Of a stretch of DNA of 64,000 bases, positions 1 through 13,012 are shown piece after piece. This DNA comes from Microcebus murinus. Taxonomy: Eukaryota; Chordata; Mammalia; Primates; Cheirogaleidae. Positions within the stretch are counted from its first letter, which is position 1; each line of letters opens with the position of its first letter. The notes below the pieces were generated by a model that saw only the letters and a program-made list of their open reading frames with translations, had not been told where the DNA came from and did not search any database. The stretch lies in the NCBI RefSeq assembly GCF_040939455.1, contig NC_134106.1, forward strand, positions 72,332,001 to 72,396,000, written 5' to 3'. The position numbers and the translations under genes were made by a program.

Positions 1-171
1 AAAAGCTGGGCATGGTGGCATATGCACCTGTAGTTCCAGCTACTCGAGAGGCTGAGGCAGGAGGATTGCTTGAGCCCAGGAGTTTGAGGTTGCTGTGAGC
101 TGCTAGGCTGACACCACGGCACTCTAGTCCGTGCAACAAAGTGAGACTCTGACTTAAAAAAAAAAAAAAAA
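1..171 (+). mobile_element. Alu right monomer, cut by window edge
   Basis: Begins in the second monomer, carries the strepsirrhine-type stretch (GAGGTTGCTGTGAGCT) and ends in a 16-A tail. Confidence 0.9.
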
Positions 172-1779
172 GAAGTGTGGGCAGCGTTTAAGAAACTAAC
201 AAGGAATGGTGAGGTGCCAGGGTCTAGCAACATGTGAGACCATTACCACCCCTACATGTGGAGGGGCGAGTAAAGGAAATGCTGTTCCTGTAGCTGGTGA
301 GTGCCAAGCGTGCTAGGTGGGTCCCCAACTGCTCAGCTGTGGCTTACAGCTGCAGAGAAACCAGCCACTGCTGGAACCATGGAGCGGCAGAGAGGAAGCT
401 AGTGGACTAAATACTCCAACCTCTCATTTCTCCCACCTTCTGATGTCCTCCTGTTGGCCAAACCCCAACCAGAGGCCAGAGAGCAAAGGAACTTGGGCGA
501 GCAGCCCTCAGGGGTCAGCCCTCTGCCCCTAGGAAGGCTCAGATCAGTGACCTAAGTGCAAAGAATGAATCTTGGGGGTGGGACACAAGTGGATCAAAAT
601 CAATATATGGGATGAGCCCCTGTTTGTCTGCAGCTCAGCTTGGGGAGATGTGGGGGAATGAGGCCCAAGCAATATTAATTCCTTTTGCTCCTAGAGATGA
701 GCTATCATGACAGATGCAAGTCTACTCTGAGCCATCAGTAATGAGCATGTTTCCCCTCAAAACTTCCTAGAAGCCAAAGACAATGGTTTCTGGTTCTCAG
801 ATGAGGATCCAGCTTAAGCTTTAAAATAACAAGGACTCTGATTTCCCTTTTCCTTCCTATTTTTGAAACCAGGCTTTTAAGTAATTAAGAAAGTCTCTCA
901 AGATGGGAAAGTTTATCTTGGACCCAGATGATAATCTTTTCTTAGCATTTGTGTTTCCCTTCCTAAGCCTCTTGGGGTCATTGGCCTGGACCTCATGGAA
1001 TCCTCCCTGGAGGGCTGTTGTCCAAGCTTAACCTGCTTGGCCAAGAGGATCAAATTCAGCCACACATATGGCAGAGCTTTAGAGATGGTGCTCCCCTAAG
1101 TGGCTAAAACCCCTCATCTCCTGGGTCCAGGGCTCCTCTCATCAATGTGTGTAACAACCACAGGAGCCTAGGAGCTCTTTCCTCGGGTCATCTTCAGTGT
1201 TTGCTCTGCCTTCTTTGCATCTACTAATTTCTAGCACCCATGTTTTATCCAGGCTTCCTGGCTTTTGTGCAAGAAGGTGGCTTTGCAGTTACTGCCCAGC
1301 TGCCTGCCATAGTGGAAAGAACCCTGGACATGGGGTTAGGGGCCCAATTCTAACCCTGACAATTTTTACGTGCTACCTGCATGACCTAACCAGTCTCCAC
1401 TCTCAGTCAAACTCTCCCCAAGACAGACATCCAAAGAGGCAACAGTTATTCATCCAGAATGCTTGTTAGTGGGATAATTATAACAACATCCCATATGTTT
1501 TTTAGGTGCATTGTCTCACAACAGTCTCATTACAGGTGAAGCCCAGGGAAGGAAAGTAACTTGCTCAGGGCTGAGTACCCTCTCTTTCTAAATTCAGTGT
1601 GCTTTCCACTATACCAGGCTGTGTCTTAGCCAATGGGAGCTGCTAGAGGGGCTGAGATAAAGGTTGCTGCAGTGACCAAAGCTTTGATTGTGTGTCCCAG
1701 AATGCTGTGCACCCTTGCTAGCCACACTGGATCAGCCAATGGTAATGATTTCCATTCGGGTGTCTGTTTTGTCTTTCAG
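172..1779 (+). other. SMYD1: SMYD1 intron 4 (3' part)
   Basis: Unique-looking intronic sequence follows the Alu fragment at the window edge. I see no exon, RNA gene or clear repeat here. Exon 4 and its donor lie left of the window. Confidence 0.8.
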
Positions 1780-1818
1780 TCATGAGGCAGTGAAAGCCAT
1801 GTTTCACACCCAGATGAG
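1780..1818 (+). CDS. SMYD1: SMYD1 exon 5, 39-nt alternative exon
   Basis: The acceptor is TTTCAG at 1774-1779 and the donor GTGGGT starts at 1819. The exon completes a split codon, then reads [12 protein letters not shown] and the first two bases of an Arg codon. Its length (39 nt, 13 codons) is a multiple of three and both ends have matching phase, so skipping keeps the frame. This is the exon that distinguishes the two SMYD1 isoforms differing by 13 residues in vertebrates (established from mouse and zebrafish work). It lies inside the SET core. Confidence 0.93.
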
Positions 1819-4800
1819 GTGGGTCAGTCCTTCCAAGCATCCCTGCTCCTCTGACCCATCTCCCTCACTTGCCTGCTTTGCTGGGGCCCATTTCCAAGAC
1901 TCCTTGGCTGTAGTCGGTCTGTGATGTCTTTCTGCAGCCCAGTGTCTCGTCTTCACTGAATGGTGTGTTTTTAATGATTTCAAATTAACAATGTATTCCT
2001 TGTCCACACACCACATGCCTTGCCTTTGCTTTATTTTCCTTCCTTTCTTCCCCCTCTGTCACTCCTCACTTCCACTGCTTCTCCAGCCTCAGAGCATGAA
2101 TCCTTCTAGTCCACACCATCTTAGCAGAAGTCTACCTTGTCACCCTAAACCCTGCTTACCATGAGATGAGGACTGATGATATCATTGACCTATAAAGGAC
2201 TGTGTCTGTTTGTAAGCCCTGACTGCTCACCCAGACACTATGCTATGAGAAAATAGCATCCTTACTGTGATATTTTGATAAATATCTATTCATAGTATTC
2301 TGTTTACCACTTCTGGTCAACTATAAATTAGTGGTTTAGGTTAAATTTTACTTTTGATGTTTTTTAATGACAATCCAATGGACACAGATGAGTCTTTTTC
2401 TCAGGCTGGGCTTGAAAGTCCTTGAAATGGTCTCTGGATTAAGAACAAAATGCTGTGTGGGAATTTGGGATTTGGGAAAGCAGGGGTAGGAGTGGCCAGT
2501 GTATATGAGCTGTGTTGGTGTGCACTGCATGTGACTTTGACGATGCACATCATGTCCTGGGCTTGGGTTCCACATCTGTAGAGCAAAGATCAAGAGGAGA
2601 GCATCTCCAGGGACCTTCCTAGTCCTCAGTCTCTGGGTTCTGGGCTCTGTTCCTAACCTCTGCAAGAAATACGTAAATAACTTGCCTACTTGTGGCTCCA
2701 TTAGCTGAGCTATAGAATTGAAGAGTGTTGGGGAATGGAAGGGGTCTGGGGTCCAGAGTGGGAAAGAGACTCGTCCAAGGAAGCTGGTTGGAGGGAGGGA
2801 CGTGGCTAAAACCCCTCATCTCCTGACTCCCACAGTGAGCTTATTCCGTGTTGGTGACCATTCTTCCTCCCCCAACCCCCCCTCCCCCCGTTTCCAAGTA
2901 AGGTAAAATGGGGTGGACATATATACATTTTTTCATATTTAAGTAACATTAAGTTAATTTGGTTTTGAAAAATCTCTAATACCATTGATATAATGTAAGG
3001 CACCCTGAGATCTTATTTAAATTGTCAAACCATGATGGGAAGCAAAGTTACTGGAAGTTCCAACCCAGTTGTCCACTGAGTCACTGTTGAATTAGGATAT
3101 GTCACTACAGTGAGCTGCCTCTGGAAAGGGGGCTAGTATGGGAAGAACTGGTTACTTACCCACCAGGGCCAGACACCAGAGATCCATACTCCACACTGGC
3201 CCAGGAGTTGCTCACACAGAACTATTTAGGACATTAGTGGAGTCCTAAAAAGCAAGGGCTTTGCTGCATCTAATTCCCTGTGCATCGATGACCTGGAAGG
3301 CAGCTTGGAAACAATCAGGCAAGGCCAGTATGACATGGGGAATCATGAATGGCACTTGAGTTCCACTCCTGACTGTTGCCACAGTGTGTGGGACTTTGGG
3401 GGAAGTTGCTTACCTCTCTTGTGTCAGCATCCTCATGCGAGAATTGAGCGTCCCCTGAACTCAGACATACTAGGCTTCTAAGCAGAGCTGTGAGCAGAAT
3501 CACACAGCATTCCTCTCCTACTTGCTTCTCATCACTTGCTACTGACAATTGGGGTGGGGAAGAAAGGAAAGAAAGAATAAGAGATGAGCAGACACTTAGG
3601 TTTTTCCAGCTTCCATGTGAGTTGTTTTCGTACATATTATCACATTTATTGGGCACATCAGTGTATCCCACTTTGGGAGAAGGTTTACCATCCTTAAGTG
3701 CTCACTTTAGATGCCTGGACATGCATATCACTGCCATCCATCAGTTGGTCCCTTGGGTGTCATCTCAGAGTATGGGGCTGCCTTTGACTGGGACCCTTCT
3801 GGAGTGCTGGAGTCTCCCCCTGCCTTTTGCATGTTGTCTTACTAAGCTTTTATGGGAGGTAAAAGAAATGGCTACAGACCTCCCTGCAGATTTTCTCCCC
3901 AGCCCTCTGCATCCTGCCACTTGCTGTCTGGGTGATCGTTTCACCCAGGCTGTGAGGCCCCAGGATCTTGGGGAGATACAGGAGAATGGCATAGGGCCCA
4001 GCGTGCAGGCCTCACCACTTGTTTTCTGCAGCCATTTGGCCTTGCCTGGAGGGTACGTGGCTGAACGGCCTCTGAGCTGGCCTCCACCTGTTGGGCTCAG
4101 CTGGTTGCCTTTCTGCAGGGGGCTTTTTCCTTCAGCACCTTCAGCGTCTATTACCTGGTAAGGTGGATAGCACTGTGAGATCAGGTCTAAGCCAGAAGGG
4201 AATTGAAATGCCATCTCTTCTTTCTAACCACCTTCAACCAATAAGCCATGTCTCCTAGCAAACACAGAAATAAACAATGTGGAGGGATGACAGAGCCAGC
4301 CTTTGTTTATTTGCCTTCACTGATATCCATTGGGCATAAGTCTCCTCATATAACATAGGCCTGACCCACTGGGCTGAAGTCAAGGTAAGAGGGAGCTTAA
4401 AGTTAGATACAGAGTGGGCCAAGACTGTGGGTAACCGAATGTGCATATGTTTCCAAGAGATTAGTCCCTAAATTAACCAGAAATGGTTTTTAGGTCTTTT
4501 CTTGCATGGAGTTTTTGCCTTATGACTTCTTCCTTCCTTTGTTACAGATGATCAGTAGCTAAATGTATGGGGCTGACACTGGGTGTGGAAGCTGTGTATG
4601 GTCTTGTGACTGAGCACAGCCCTCTACTGGGCGTCTATGTGACCTGATTCCAGAGCCATTAATGGAATGGAGCATATTTGACTATTATAACGAGTGGAGT
4701 AGAATTATCCAGAAAACTGTCCTTTAAGTCACGTTCCCCTTTTGAGGGGAATGGGAGTGTTCTCAGAGTGCTAGTGGAAGTCACTGTCTTTCAGACTCGA

Positions 4801-7800
4801 CTTCATGAAGCCTTGGAGAGCACGAATCCATTTCCATAGGCCTAGATTCTACTTACTCTTTTTATTTTTCGCCCTGCCCCAGAATTGAGCTCCGGGCCCT
4901 GGGCAAGATCTCAGAAGGAGAGGAGCTGACCGTGTCCTACATCGACTTCCTCAACGTCAGCGAAGAGCGCAAGAAGCAGCTGAAGAAGCAGTACTACTTT
5001 GACTGCACGTGTGAGCACTGCCAGAAAAAGCTGAAGGACGACCTCTTCCTGGGGGTGAAAGCCGACCCCAAGGTACATGCAGCCCTGCCGCCGCAGTTTG
5101 TGGCTGTCTTCTGCAGGGGCCAGTCAAGGGTGGCTTCGCACCCCTGTCCAGAGCTTCCCGGGGAAGCAGCCGGTAAGCCCTGGGGAGGTGGCATGGGATG
5201 GTGGACGGAGCACTGCAGGTGGGTCCCAGCTAGTGTCCTGACACCACCACTTTGTGGAATTGCTCAGGTTTCTCAGCTGTTATGATGGCCCCACTACGAG
5301 AGGTTGTTGTAAGGATTAAGCAAGATGATGCATGCTTAAGGGACTGGCATACAGAAGAGACACTCCGCAAATGTTGGTTCCTCTCCCATTGCTCCTTTGC
5401 TGAGGATTAAGTAACGCTGAGCATTCAGCTATCAAGACCAGATGGGCAAAGAGATTTGTTGCCTGGTTATCGCTAAAATATTCCTAGTCCCATGGTGGTG
5501 GAAGATATGAAGACGGGGGGACGGGTTAGATGAGCTAACATCCTTAACTCATTGCTGGTTGCCATGAGCCCACTGAGAGGAGATCGCCAGAGCCAGGCTT
5601 GGGGGGGCATGTCAGGAGCTCAGCTCAGTTGGGAGAGGGAGCTGAGCCGCCAGGTGTCAGAGTGGCCAGTGAAAGCGACAAGCCAGGAATGAGAGTGAGG
5701 TCTTTAACCATTTACTGCAATAGTACAAGCAAGAAGCTAAAACCAGAGAAAGTGCTGACTCCCTTGGAGTGGTGCAGGTGCCAGAGGAGGGTCAGTGGAT
5801 CAGCACAGTGGGAGCGTCTCTCTGCTGAGGAAGTCCCAACAAAAGTCGCTGACAGTTTTGTGGACCTTGAGGTTGGGAGTGACTGAGGGGGAAGGTATAG
5901 GAATGGAAAAGTACTGATATTGAGTCAGAGTGGGGGAAGTCTTCAAGCTTTCCCCCTCCTCCTCTCCTAAGGAGGCCAGATAAGAAAACCCCAGGAACAA
6001 AGGCACAGGGGCTAGGAGTGCAAATACGTGAAGAGCGTGACCAGCCAGGGGAGCCTGAGTCCTTGACTACGACCCCCCTCCGAGGGTGCCGGGCACTGGC
6101 TGTGCACGTGTCTGGTGTGGGGAGAGCAGGCTTCCCCCAGGCCTGCCAGGCAGAACCCTTGTGATTGCCTATGGTCAGGCCTGACAAATCCCACACAGAT
6201 TTTTAATGAGGAGCCAGGCTCCTCAGGGGAAGTTAACTGAGCATTTCTGCATAACGACCGTCCACCTGTGCACACAGCTGTTCAGTAGGCTGAGGCGGGA
6301 GGATCACTTGAGCCCAGGAGCTTGAGTCCTGCTTGGGCAACAGGGCAAGACCCCACCTCTAAAAAAATACAAACACACAATTAACTTCTGCATTTTATAT
6401 GTGGGCAGAAATTTGCCTCTGGTTAGAGCAAAGGCTACAAGCAAAACCGGCTCCTCAGTACAGCTGATGTGGCCCCCTCAATGACTTTCATTACTCAATG
6501 GTGTCGGCGTGAACGCTCAGATGACGCTGTTCCCTCCCTTGACTCATCTCTTCCTTCCATCCTCTGGCTATTCTAGATTTTTTTGCCATTAACTTATTTT
6601 TATTCTTAATATAGAATATTTCCCCCCCTTGACCAAGAAATTCTACTTCTAGGAATTTACCCTGCAGATATGCTTGCACATGTGCACAAAGATACATGTA
6701 TAAAGCAGCATTGTGGCGGCACTGTTGGGACAACAAAATGTCGAATAAAAGCAAATAACTACCAATAGGGAAATATTTCAATGAAGCAAATACTCTGCAA
6801 CTATTAAAATGAACAAGGTATACCTTTATGTACAGATATGGAATGAGCTCTATTTCTTAAGGGAAAAGAATTAAGAGACCAAACAATGCCACATGCATTA
6901 GTCTGCTAGGGCTGCTATAACAGAGTCCCACAAACTGGGGGATTTAAACAACAGACATTTGTCTCACAGTTTTGGAGGGTTGGTTTCTTCCAAGGGTGGT
7001 GAGAGAAGGATCTGTTTCAGACTTCTCTCCTGGGCTTGTGGATGGCCATCTTCTCTCTGTGTCTCTTCACACTGTCTTACCTTTATGCCTGTCACTTTCT
7101 CTTCACACGGCATTCTTTTTATAATGACACCACTCATATCGGATTAGGGGCCCACTCTAAACCAGTATGACCTCATTTAAACTAATTACATCAGCAATGA
7201 CCTTATTGCCAAATAATGTCACATTCTGAGGTACTGGGGGTTAGACTTCAACGTACATGAATTTTGGGGGATGCAGTTCAACCCATAACACTGTGTATGC
7301 CCCCATTTATGGACATTACAAGGGGCAGACACACTCACACATGGACCCACAGCCGCCCATGGGGGTTCGAGCACAGTCCATACAGACAGATGTAGGAAAA
7401 GGGAGCTGTGACCGACAGGTCCACAATGCCTAGGGGTGGGGAAACTGAGAGTCGTCCCTCCCAGAAAGCAGCTGGGACCCAAGGATTAATGTATTTTCTA
7501 TAAGAACAACCTCCTTGTCCCAAGTCAAAGGTTCTATATTCCAGGAAATGTATACGGGATACATGGGTGAGGCAGCCAGCGTAGTGTCGTAGGTGCGACA
7601 GCAAACAAGCTACTGCACCCTCCCTCACCCAGACCTTCAAAAGCTGCCCTTCTTTTTCCCTTCCAAAGTTAAACAAAACAACCATGTATTATTTCTCTGA
7701 ATCTTTTGATGCTTACCTGGTATTTAAGCTGGTGATGTGTGGTCTTTAGTTCCTATACCTTCATTTTAGATATTCTGTTACCAGCTGGTGACAATATGCC

Positions 7801-10800
7801 CACGTCTTCCAGTCTGAATTGTGGAGTTGGCATCTTTCTGGATATGAAAGATGGATGATTTCTGATTGAGCCCACCCAGATTCAAAGCAGAAGTTTTCTA
7901 TTATTTTTACATCAAATTAGTTTTCTCTATTCAAATAAATAACTCAAAAATAACTCACCTTTAAAAACTGGGCAGAAAAAATTAAGTGCAGTATGCCTTT
8001 TTAAAAGCAAATTCCTGGCCGGGCACGGTGGCTCACACATGTAATCCTAGCACTCTGGGAGGCTGAGGCGGGCGGATTGCTCGAGGTCAGGAGTTCGAAA
8101 CCAGCCTGAGCAAGAGTGAGACCCCGTCTCTACTATAAATAGAAAGAAATTAATTGGCCAACTAATATATATAGAAAAAATGAGTCTGGCATGGTGGCAC
8201 GTGCATGTAGTCCCAGCTACTTGGGAGGCTGAGGCAGCAGGATCACTTGAGCCCAGGAATTTGAGGTTGCTGTGAGCTAGGCTGATGCCATGGCACTCAC
8301 TCTAGCCTGATCAACAGAGTGAGACTCTGTGTCAAATAAATAAATAAATAAATAAATAAAAGCAAATTCCTCCTAAGACATAAAAAAAGGCCATGGTGAT
8401 GTAGGAGAAAGAATAGTGAAAAAGGAATTAGAAAATGTGTCTTCTAGTTCTGGCTGTGACCCTAAATGTCTGAGCTTGGGCGAGTCTCTTCCTTTTGGAC
8501 ATCAGTTTCTTTATCTGTAAAATGGGAAGCTAGATTAACTTATTAACAGTTTCTTCAAGGTAGACTATCAACAATGTCACCACAGTTGTTTTTCTTCCTT
8601 TTCCTTATAATGCTTTGTCCTAGCCCGATAAACACTCCACCTCAGTATGGCAGCCTCGAACATTTAATTGGCATCAAAATCTTTTCTAGGTCCTTTAATT
8701 AATACTTGCATATGTAAATCTACATAGAAATAAAAACCAAATTTTTTTTTAATCTATAACACCACGATATGTAACATTTCCCTCAATTGTACTTTTAGAC
8801 TCTCTTTGTTTAGGCTGCCTAGGTTTTTCTTTCTCTCTCTCCAGCCTTCACCCATGATTTCCACAATAGGGATGTGCCAATTTTTCATTGTTGGGGAATC
8901 AACATCCCTCTTACCCACCCCCAACCACCTTACATTCCTCTCCCTCCTCCTCTGGCTCCTGCCTCCCTCTCCCTCTTTGCTTTCTATTTATTTGTTTTTT
9001 ATTTAATTTTTTTTTTAAGACTAGTCAAGTGTAGTAGTGAGGAGGTGCTTTCTATTTATTTGGATGCTTATGGAGAGGACAGTTTGGGAGTTCCTTAAAT
9101 CCCATCTGCAAATAGGAAGGTTCCTGCCTTTACTCTGAAAAGCAGAGCCAAGGGGAACAGCCCCACCCATTTACTTTCTCAGAATAGATTTATTACATGT
9201 TGCACTTTTTAATTAACAACCTTTCTGCAAGGTTGTTTTGAGAATCTTGGAAGTTGCCTCCTTTAAAAAAATCGATTCACTTCCAGAGCTTAAAGTGACA
9301 CTCGTCCTTACATCATCAAATTGAGGAAGATTTTTTTATAAACACCTAAATGTTTGGTATTCTCCAAATCTACCCTGCAAGCTACTGATTACTCCAGAAG
9401 ATTCACTAAGAATTTTGAGTTTTAAAGGTTATGGAACTTACAGAAGATTAGAGGCTAGTGGTTATAAACCAGACATGATTTTGTGAGTCACATTACTTGG
9501 GCAATAAGTTATGGATGAAACTAAAAATATGGTCTGACAGATTGATGGTATACCTCTGGGCCACCAGTCACAGAACTCTGCACAACTGGGCAAGAGTTTA
9601 CTAATGCACTTGATTCAAATGGGCTTAGGAAAGCAGGCACACGCTGAAATGACTTGTCTGGAACAAAGACATGATTTGAGTTAACAGAAGGCTAAACAAC
9701 ATTCCGGGTCTCCAAGGCAGCAGCCGAGTAGTGGCAGAAAGGCAGCCAGAAGCCAGAAATTGCAGCCAAATCAAGGCAAAGGTTAAGCCAGGAGTGAGAC
9801 CTGCAAGCCAAAGTCAATGCACTGATGGGTGCTTGTATCAATCGTTGGGGTCAGTCCATGCAACACACAGAAGAATTCCAGGGATGCCCAGGTACAGAGG
9901 GTTTGGAAACAAGGGTAGTCAAAATTGTAGGGATAGTTAAGAACTATGCAGAAGCCAAAGCAGGTAAGGTGGGCAGAAGGACACATACAATACCCCTTTC
10001 CTTAGGAGATCCTGACCCTGAAGCAGGCTGTCCTGGCCAGAGGCCTTTCCCACTGTAAGATGGACACCCCCTGTTTCAGGACAGCTGGGAGACTGAGGGA
10101 AGATGATCTCCATCTGCAGAGGGGGATATATATTCATTGGAACAAATGCCCATCATCCTGTTACTTCTTGGTAGTTTACTGAGGATGACCTCACAAAACA
10201 ATAAGAGCAGCAAATTTAAAGGAAGCTGTTGAGCCCAATTCTTTATAGTGAAAAAATTGGACAACCAGAGAACTGGTTAAATAAATTTTTCTAGAGTCAT
10301 ACAGTGGAAAACTCTACATTAATTAAAAGTGAAGATATAGATATTTTTATATTGATATATGAAAATGTCTACAATCTTCTGAGTGAAAAAATGGTATATA
10401 CAGAAACATGTATTATTTCGGTTAGAAGAAAGATTTGATCCTATTGGCACATATACACACACTTCTGTGTGCACACACAGAACTGAATTTCAGCCAGTAC
10501 TCACTGGTAAGCCACATAGACATACTCATTGTGGATGGCTAGAGTCTGTGTTCTGATTGGTCAGTGCCTTTCCTATACCAGTCATTAAATATTTTTTTTT
10601 TTTTTGGTTTTTTTTTTTTTTTGAGACAGAGTCTCACTTTGTTGTCCAGGCTAGAGTGAGTGCCGTGGCGTCAGCCTAGCTCACAGCAACCTCAAACTCC
10701 TGGGCTCAAGCGATCCTCCTGCCTCAGCCTCCCGAATAGCTGGGACTACAGGCATGCGCCACCATGCCCGGCTAATTTTTTTTATATATATATCAGTTGG

Positions 10801-12964
10801 CCAATTAATTTCTTTCTATTTATAGTAGAGACGGGGTCTCACTCTTGCTCAGGCTGGTTTTGAACTCCTGACCTTGAGCAATCCGCCCGCCTCGGCCTCC
10901 CAAGAGCTAGGATTACAGGCGTGAGCCACAGCGCCCGGCCTAGTCATTAAATATTTTAAATATCATTCTTGTATATTTACATGAGAAAATGCATCCTCCA
11001 GATGCTAACTGTGATAGTTGGTTGGGTTTTGGGGATTTCTACTTTTTTCTCCATATTTTTTTATATTGTTTTAATTTTTCACAACTTGCATATGTTAATT
11101 TTACAGTCAGGATAAATAATAAAGTTGTTTTTATTTTGGAAAAAATTTTACAATATTTGCTTAAACAAAAAAAAGTTTCAGAAAAGAGCTTCTGATAGGA
11201 GTAAGAATAGCAAGGAAATTTCTCCTTTGGACTTTGAGAAATGTGGCACTTTTTATTAAAAATTATGATGTTTTTATGGGAACTGGCTTCTTAATTATGA
11301 TACTTCCTTGCCTCAAATATCAAAACCTTGGGGTTTTTTTTTTGTTTGTTTGTTTGTTTTGATGAAATGGCTAGGCTGCTTAGGCAAATACAGTAAGCTT
11401 AATGAGTCTAGATTTCACAGAGACAGCTGACAAGTTTTCTTTTGATGTCTTTTCTGTCAAGACACGGAAACATGGGCTAGATGCTAAGAGATTTAGAAGG
11501 GTTTGAATAACCATAATCACAAGGGCCCTCCTTAATGAACTCTAGTGACAAGCTAGAGTATGATTTTGGGGTCAAGTTCTCGGGCTCTGTCTTCAGCCCT
11601 GTGCTGGCTAGTATCAATATTTAAATCAATGACTTGAGTGAAGATAAAAGTGCAAGGGCACACCTGTGGAATATGAGGTTGACTTGAGGTAAAGAGGAAG
11701 AATGGCAAATATTTTTGGGTGATAGAATCCAAAATGCCAGAGAAAACACAACAGGGATCGATGTCAGGTTCTGATCTGGGATCCAAAGACCCAGGAATGA
11801 GCGCAGGCTGGGGATGACAGGCTGGCAGCAAGGCTCAGGGACTTGGTTCATAGAACACACAACACGAGTCAGAAGTGTGATGAGGGAGCTGGAGAAGCTA
11901 CAGGGACCTTGGGTACCATTTCAGAAATGAGGCATTTAGAATGAGGAAGGCTTAATCTTGCAGGACATGGAATGTCAGAGGCGGCAGCTATTCAAAAGTA
12001 GAGTGGGTGGCCTCATGAAGGGGTCTCAGCTCAATGTCTCTCCCTCTCCCAGCCCTCTCAGGAAGCGGTTAAGGAGATGATACAATTCTCCAAGGACACA
12101 CTGGAAAAAATAGATAAGGCTCGCTCTGAGGGTTTGTATCATGAGGTAAGAATTCATTTTTTATAGAGGATGAGGGTGGAGAGGAGGGTGGAAAGGTTCT
12201 CTAGTAAGGGAGGGAAATGGGGTGCAGGAGGCTGCCAAGCAGGTTGTTTTTCTGGAAGATGTCCTTTGGTTGAGGCCATGACTCTTCTTGCCCTTCGGCA
12301 CCTCTTAGGGGTGTGTTCTCAGTGACTATGTGACCCACTGAAACTGGGTTTGAGGGGAACAAAGGCAGCCGGCACATGTCCCTTGGGAATCTGTGATGGC
12401 TGAGCCTGACATCAGAGATAGAGGACAGGAGATGGCCGTGGGACAAGCTGGCCGTGGGTTGCTTGCTTTCCCATAACTGAATGCATGTGCTGGCTACAGT
12501 TTTCAGTCTCTACCAACTGACTGAGCATTCGAACTTGGCTCTTGAAGCACCAGGGATTCTCAGCTATGTCTATACTAGATTCACCTTTGAAAAATCCTGA
12601 TGCCCAGACCTCCATTCAGAACAGTTTCACCAAAATCTCTAGGGGTGGGAATCAGACATCAAGATTTTTAAAGCTCTCCAGAGATTTCAATGTGCAGCCA
12701 AAGTTGAAACCCACTGCCTAACATTGGCCTGCAAATCATTTGCATTGAATTAACCCAGGAAGCTTGTTGGAAATACTGGTTCCTGTTCTCAACCCCTAAG
12801 ATGTGATTCATCCAATACAGGACCATGAATCGGCATACTTTATTGTTTTTTCCATTTGTATTATATTTATTGTATTATTATTTTTATTTCTTTTTCAAAT
12901 ATTTTTGATCCATTATTTGTTGAATCTGCAGATATGGAACCCACAGATACGTAGGGCTGACTCT

Positions 12965-13012
<48 letters not shown>

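Larger units (their letters stand above)
5073..12052 (+). other. SMYD1: SMYD1 intron 6
   Basis: About 7 kb. It contains a MIR-like tail (5225-5385), an Alu monomer fragment, an L1 fragment, an MLT1 LTR, two full Alus and another L1 fragment, listed separately. The rest looks unique. Confidence 0.88.

Noticed and set aside
3490..4161. 223-codon open frame in SMYD1 intron 5
   Set aside because: No recognisable domain, no splice or promoter support, and overlapping open frames on the other strand; chance ORF.
4932..5285. 117-codon open frame starting inside SMYD1 exon 6
   Set aside because: It is exon 6 read through its GTACAT donor into the intron; only the part up to 5072 is coding.
6895..7290. 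Possible endogenous retrovirus with genes next to the MLT1 LTRs
   Set aside because: Each of the three LTRs stands alone; no internal region or viral reading frame is present around them.
12971..13010. Valine/cysteine-repeat small protein from the GT repeat
   Set aside because: Translation of a microsatellite inside a SMYD1 intron.
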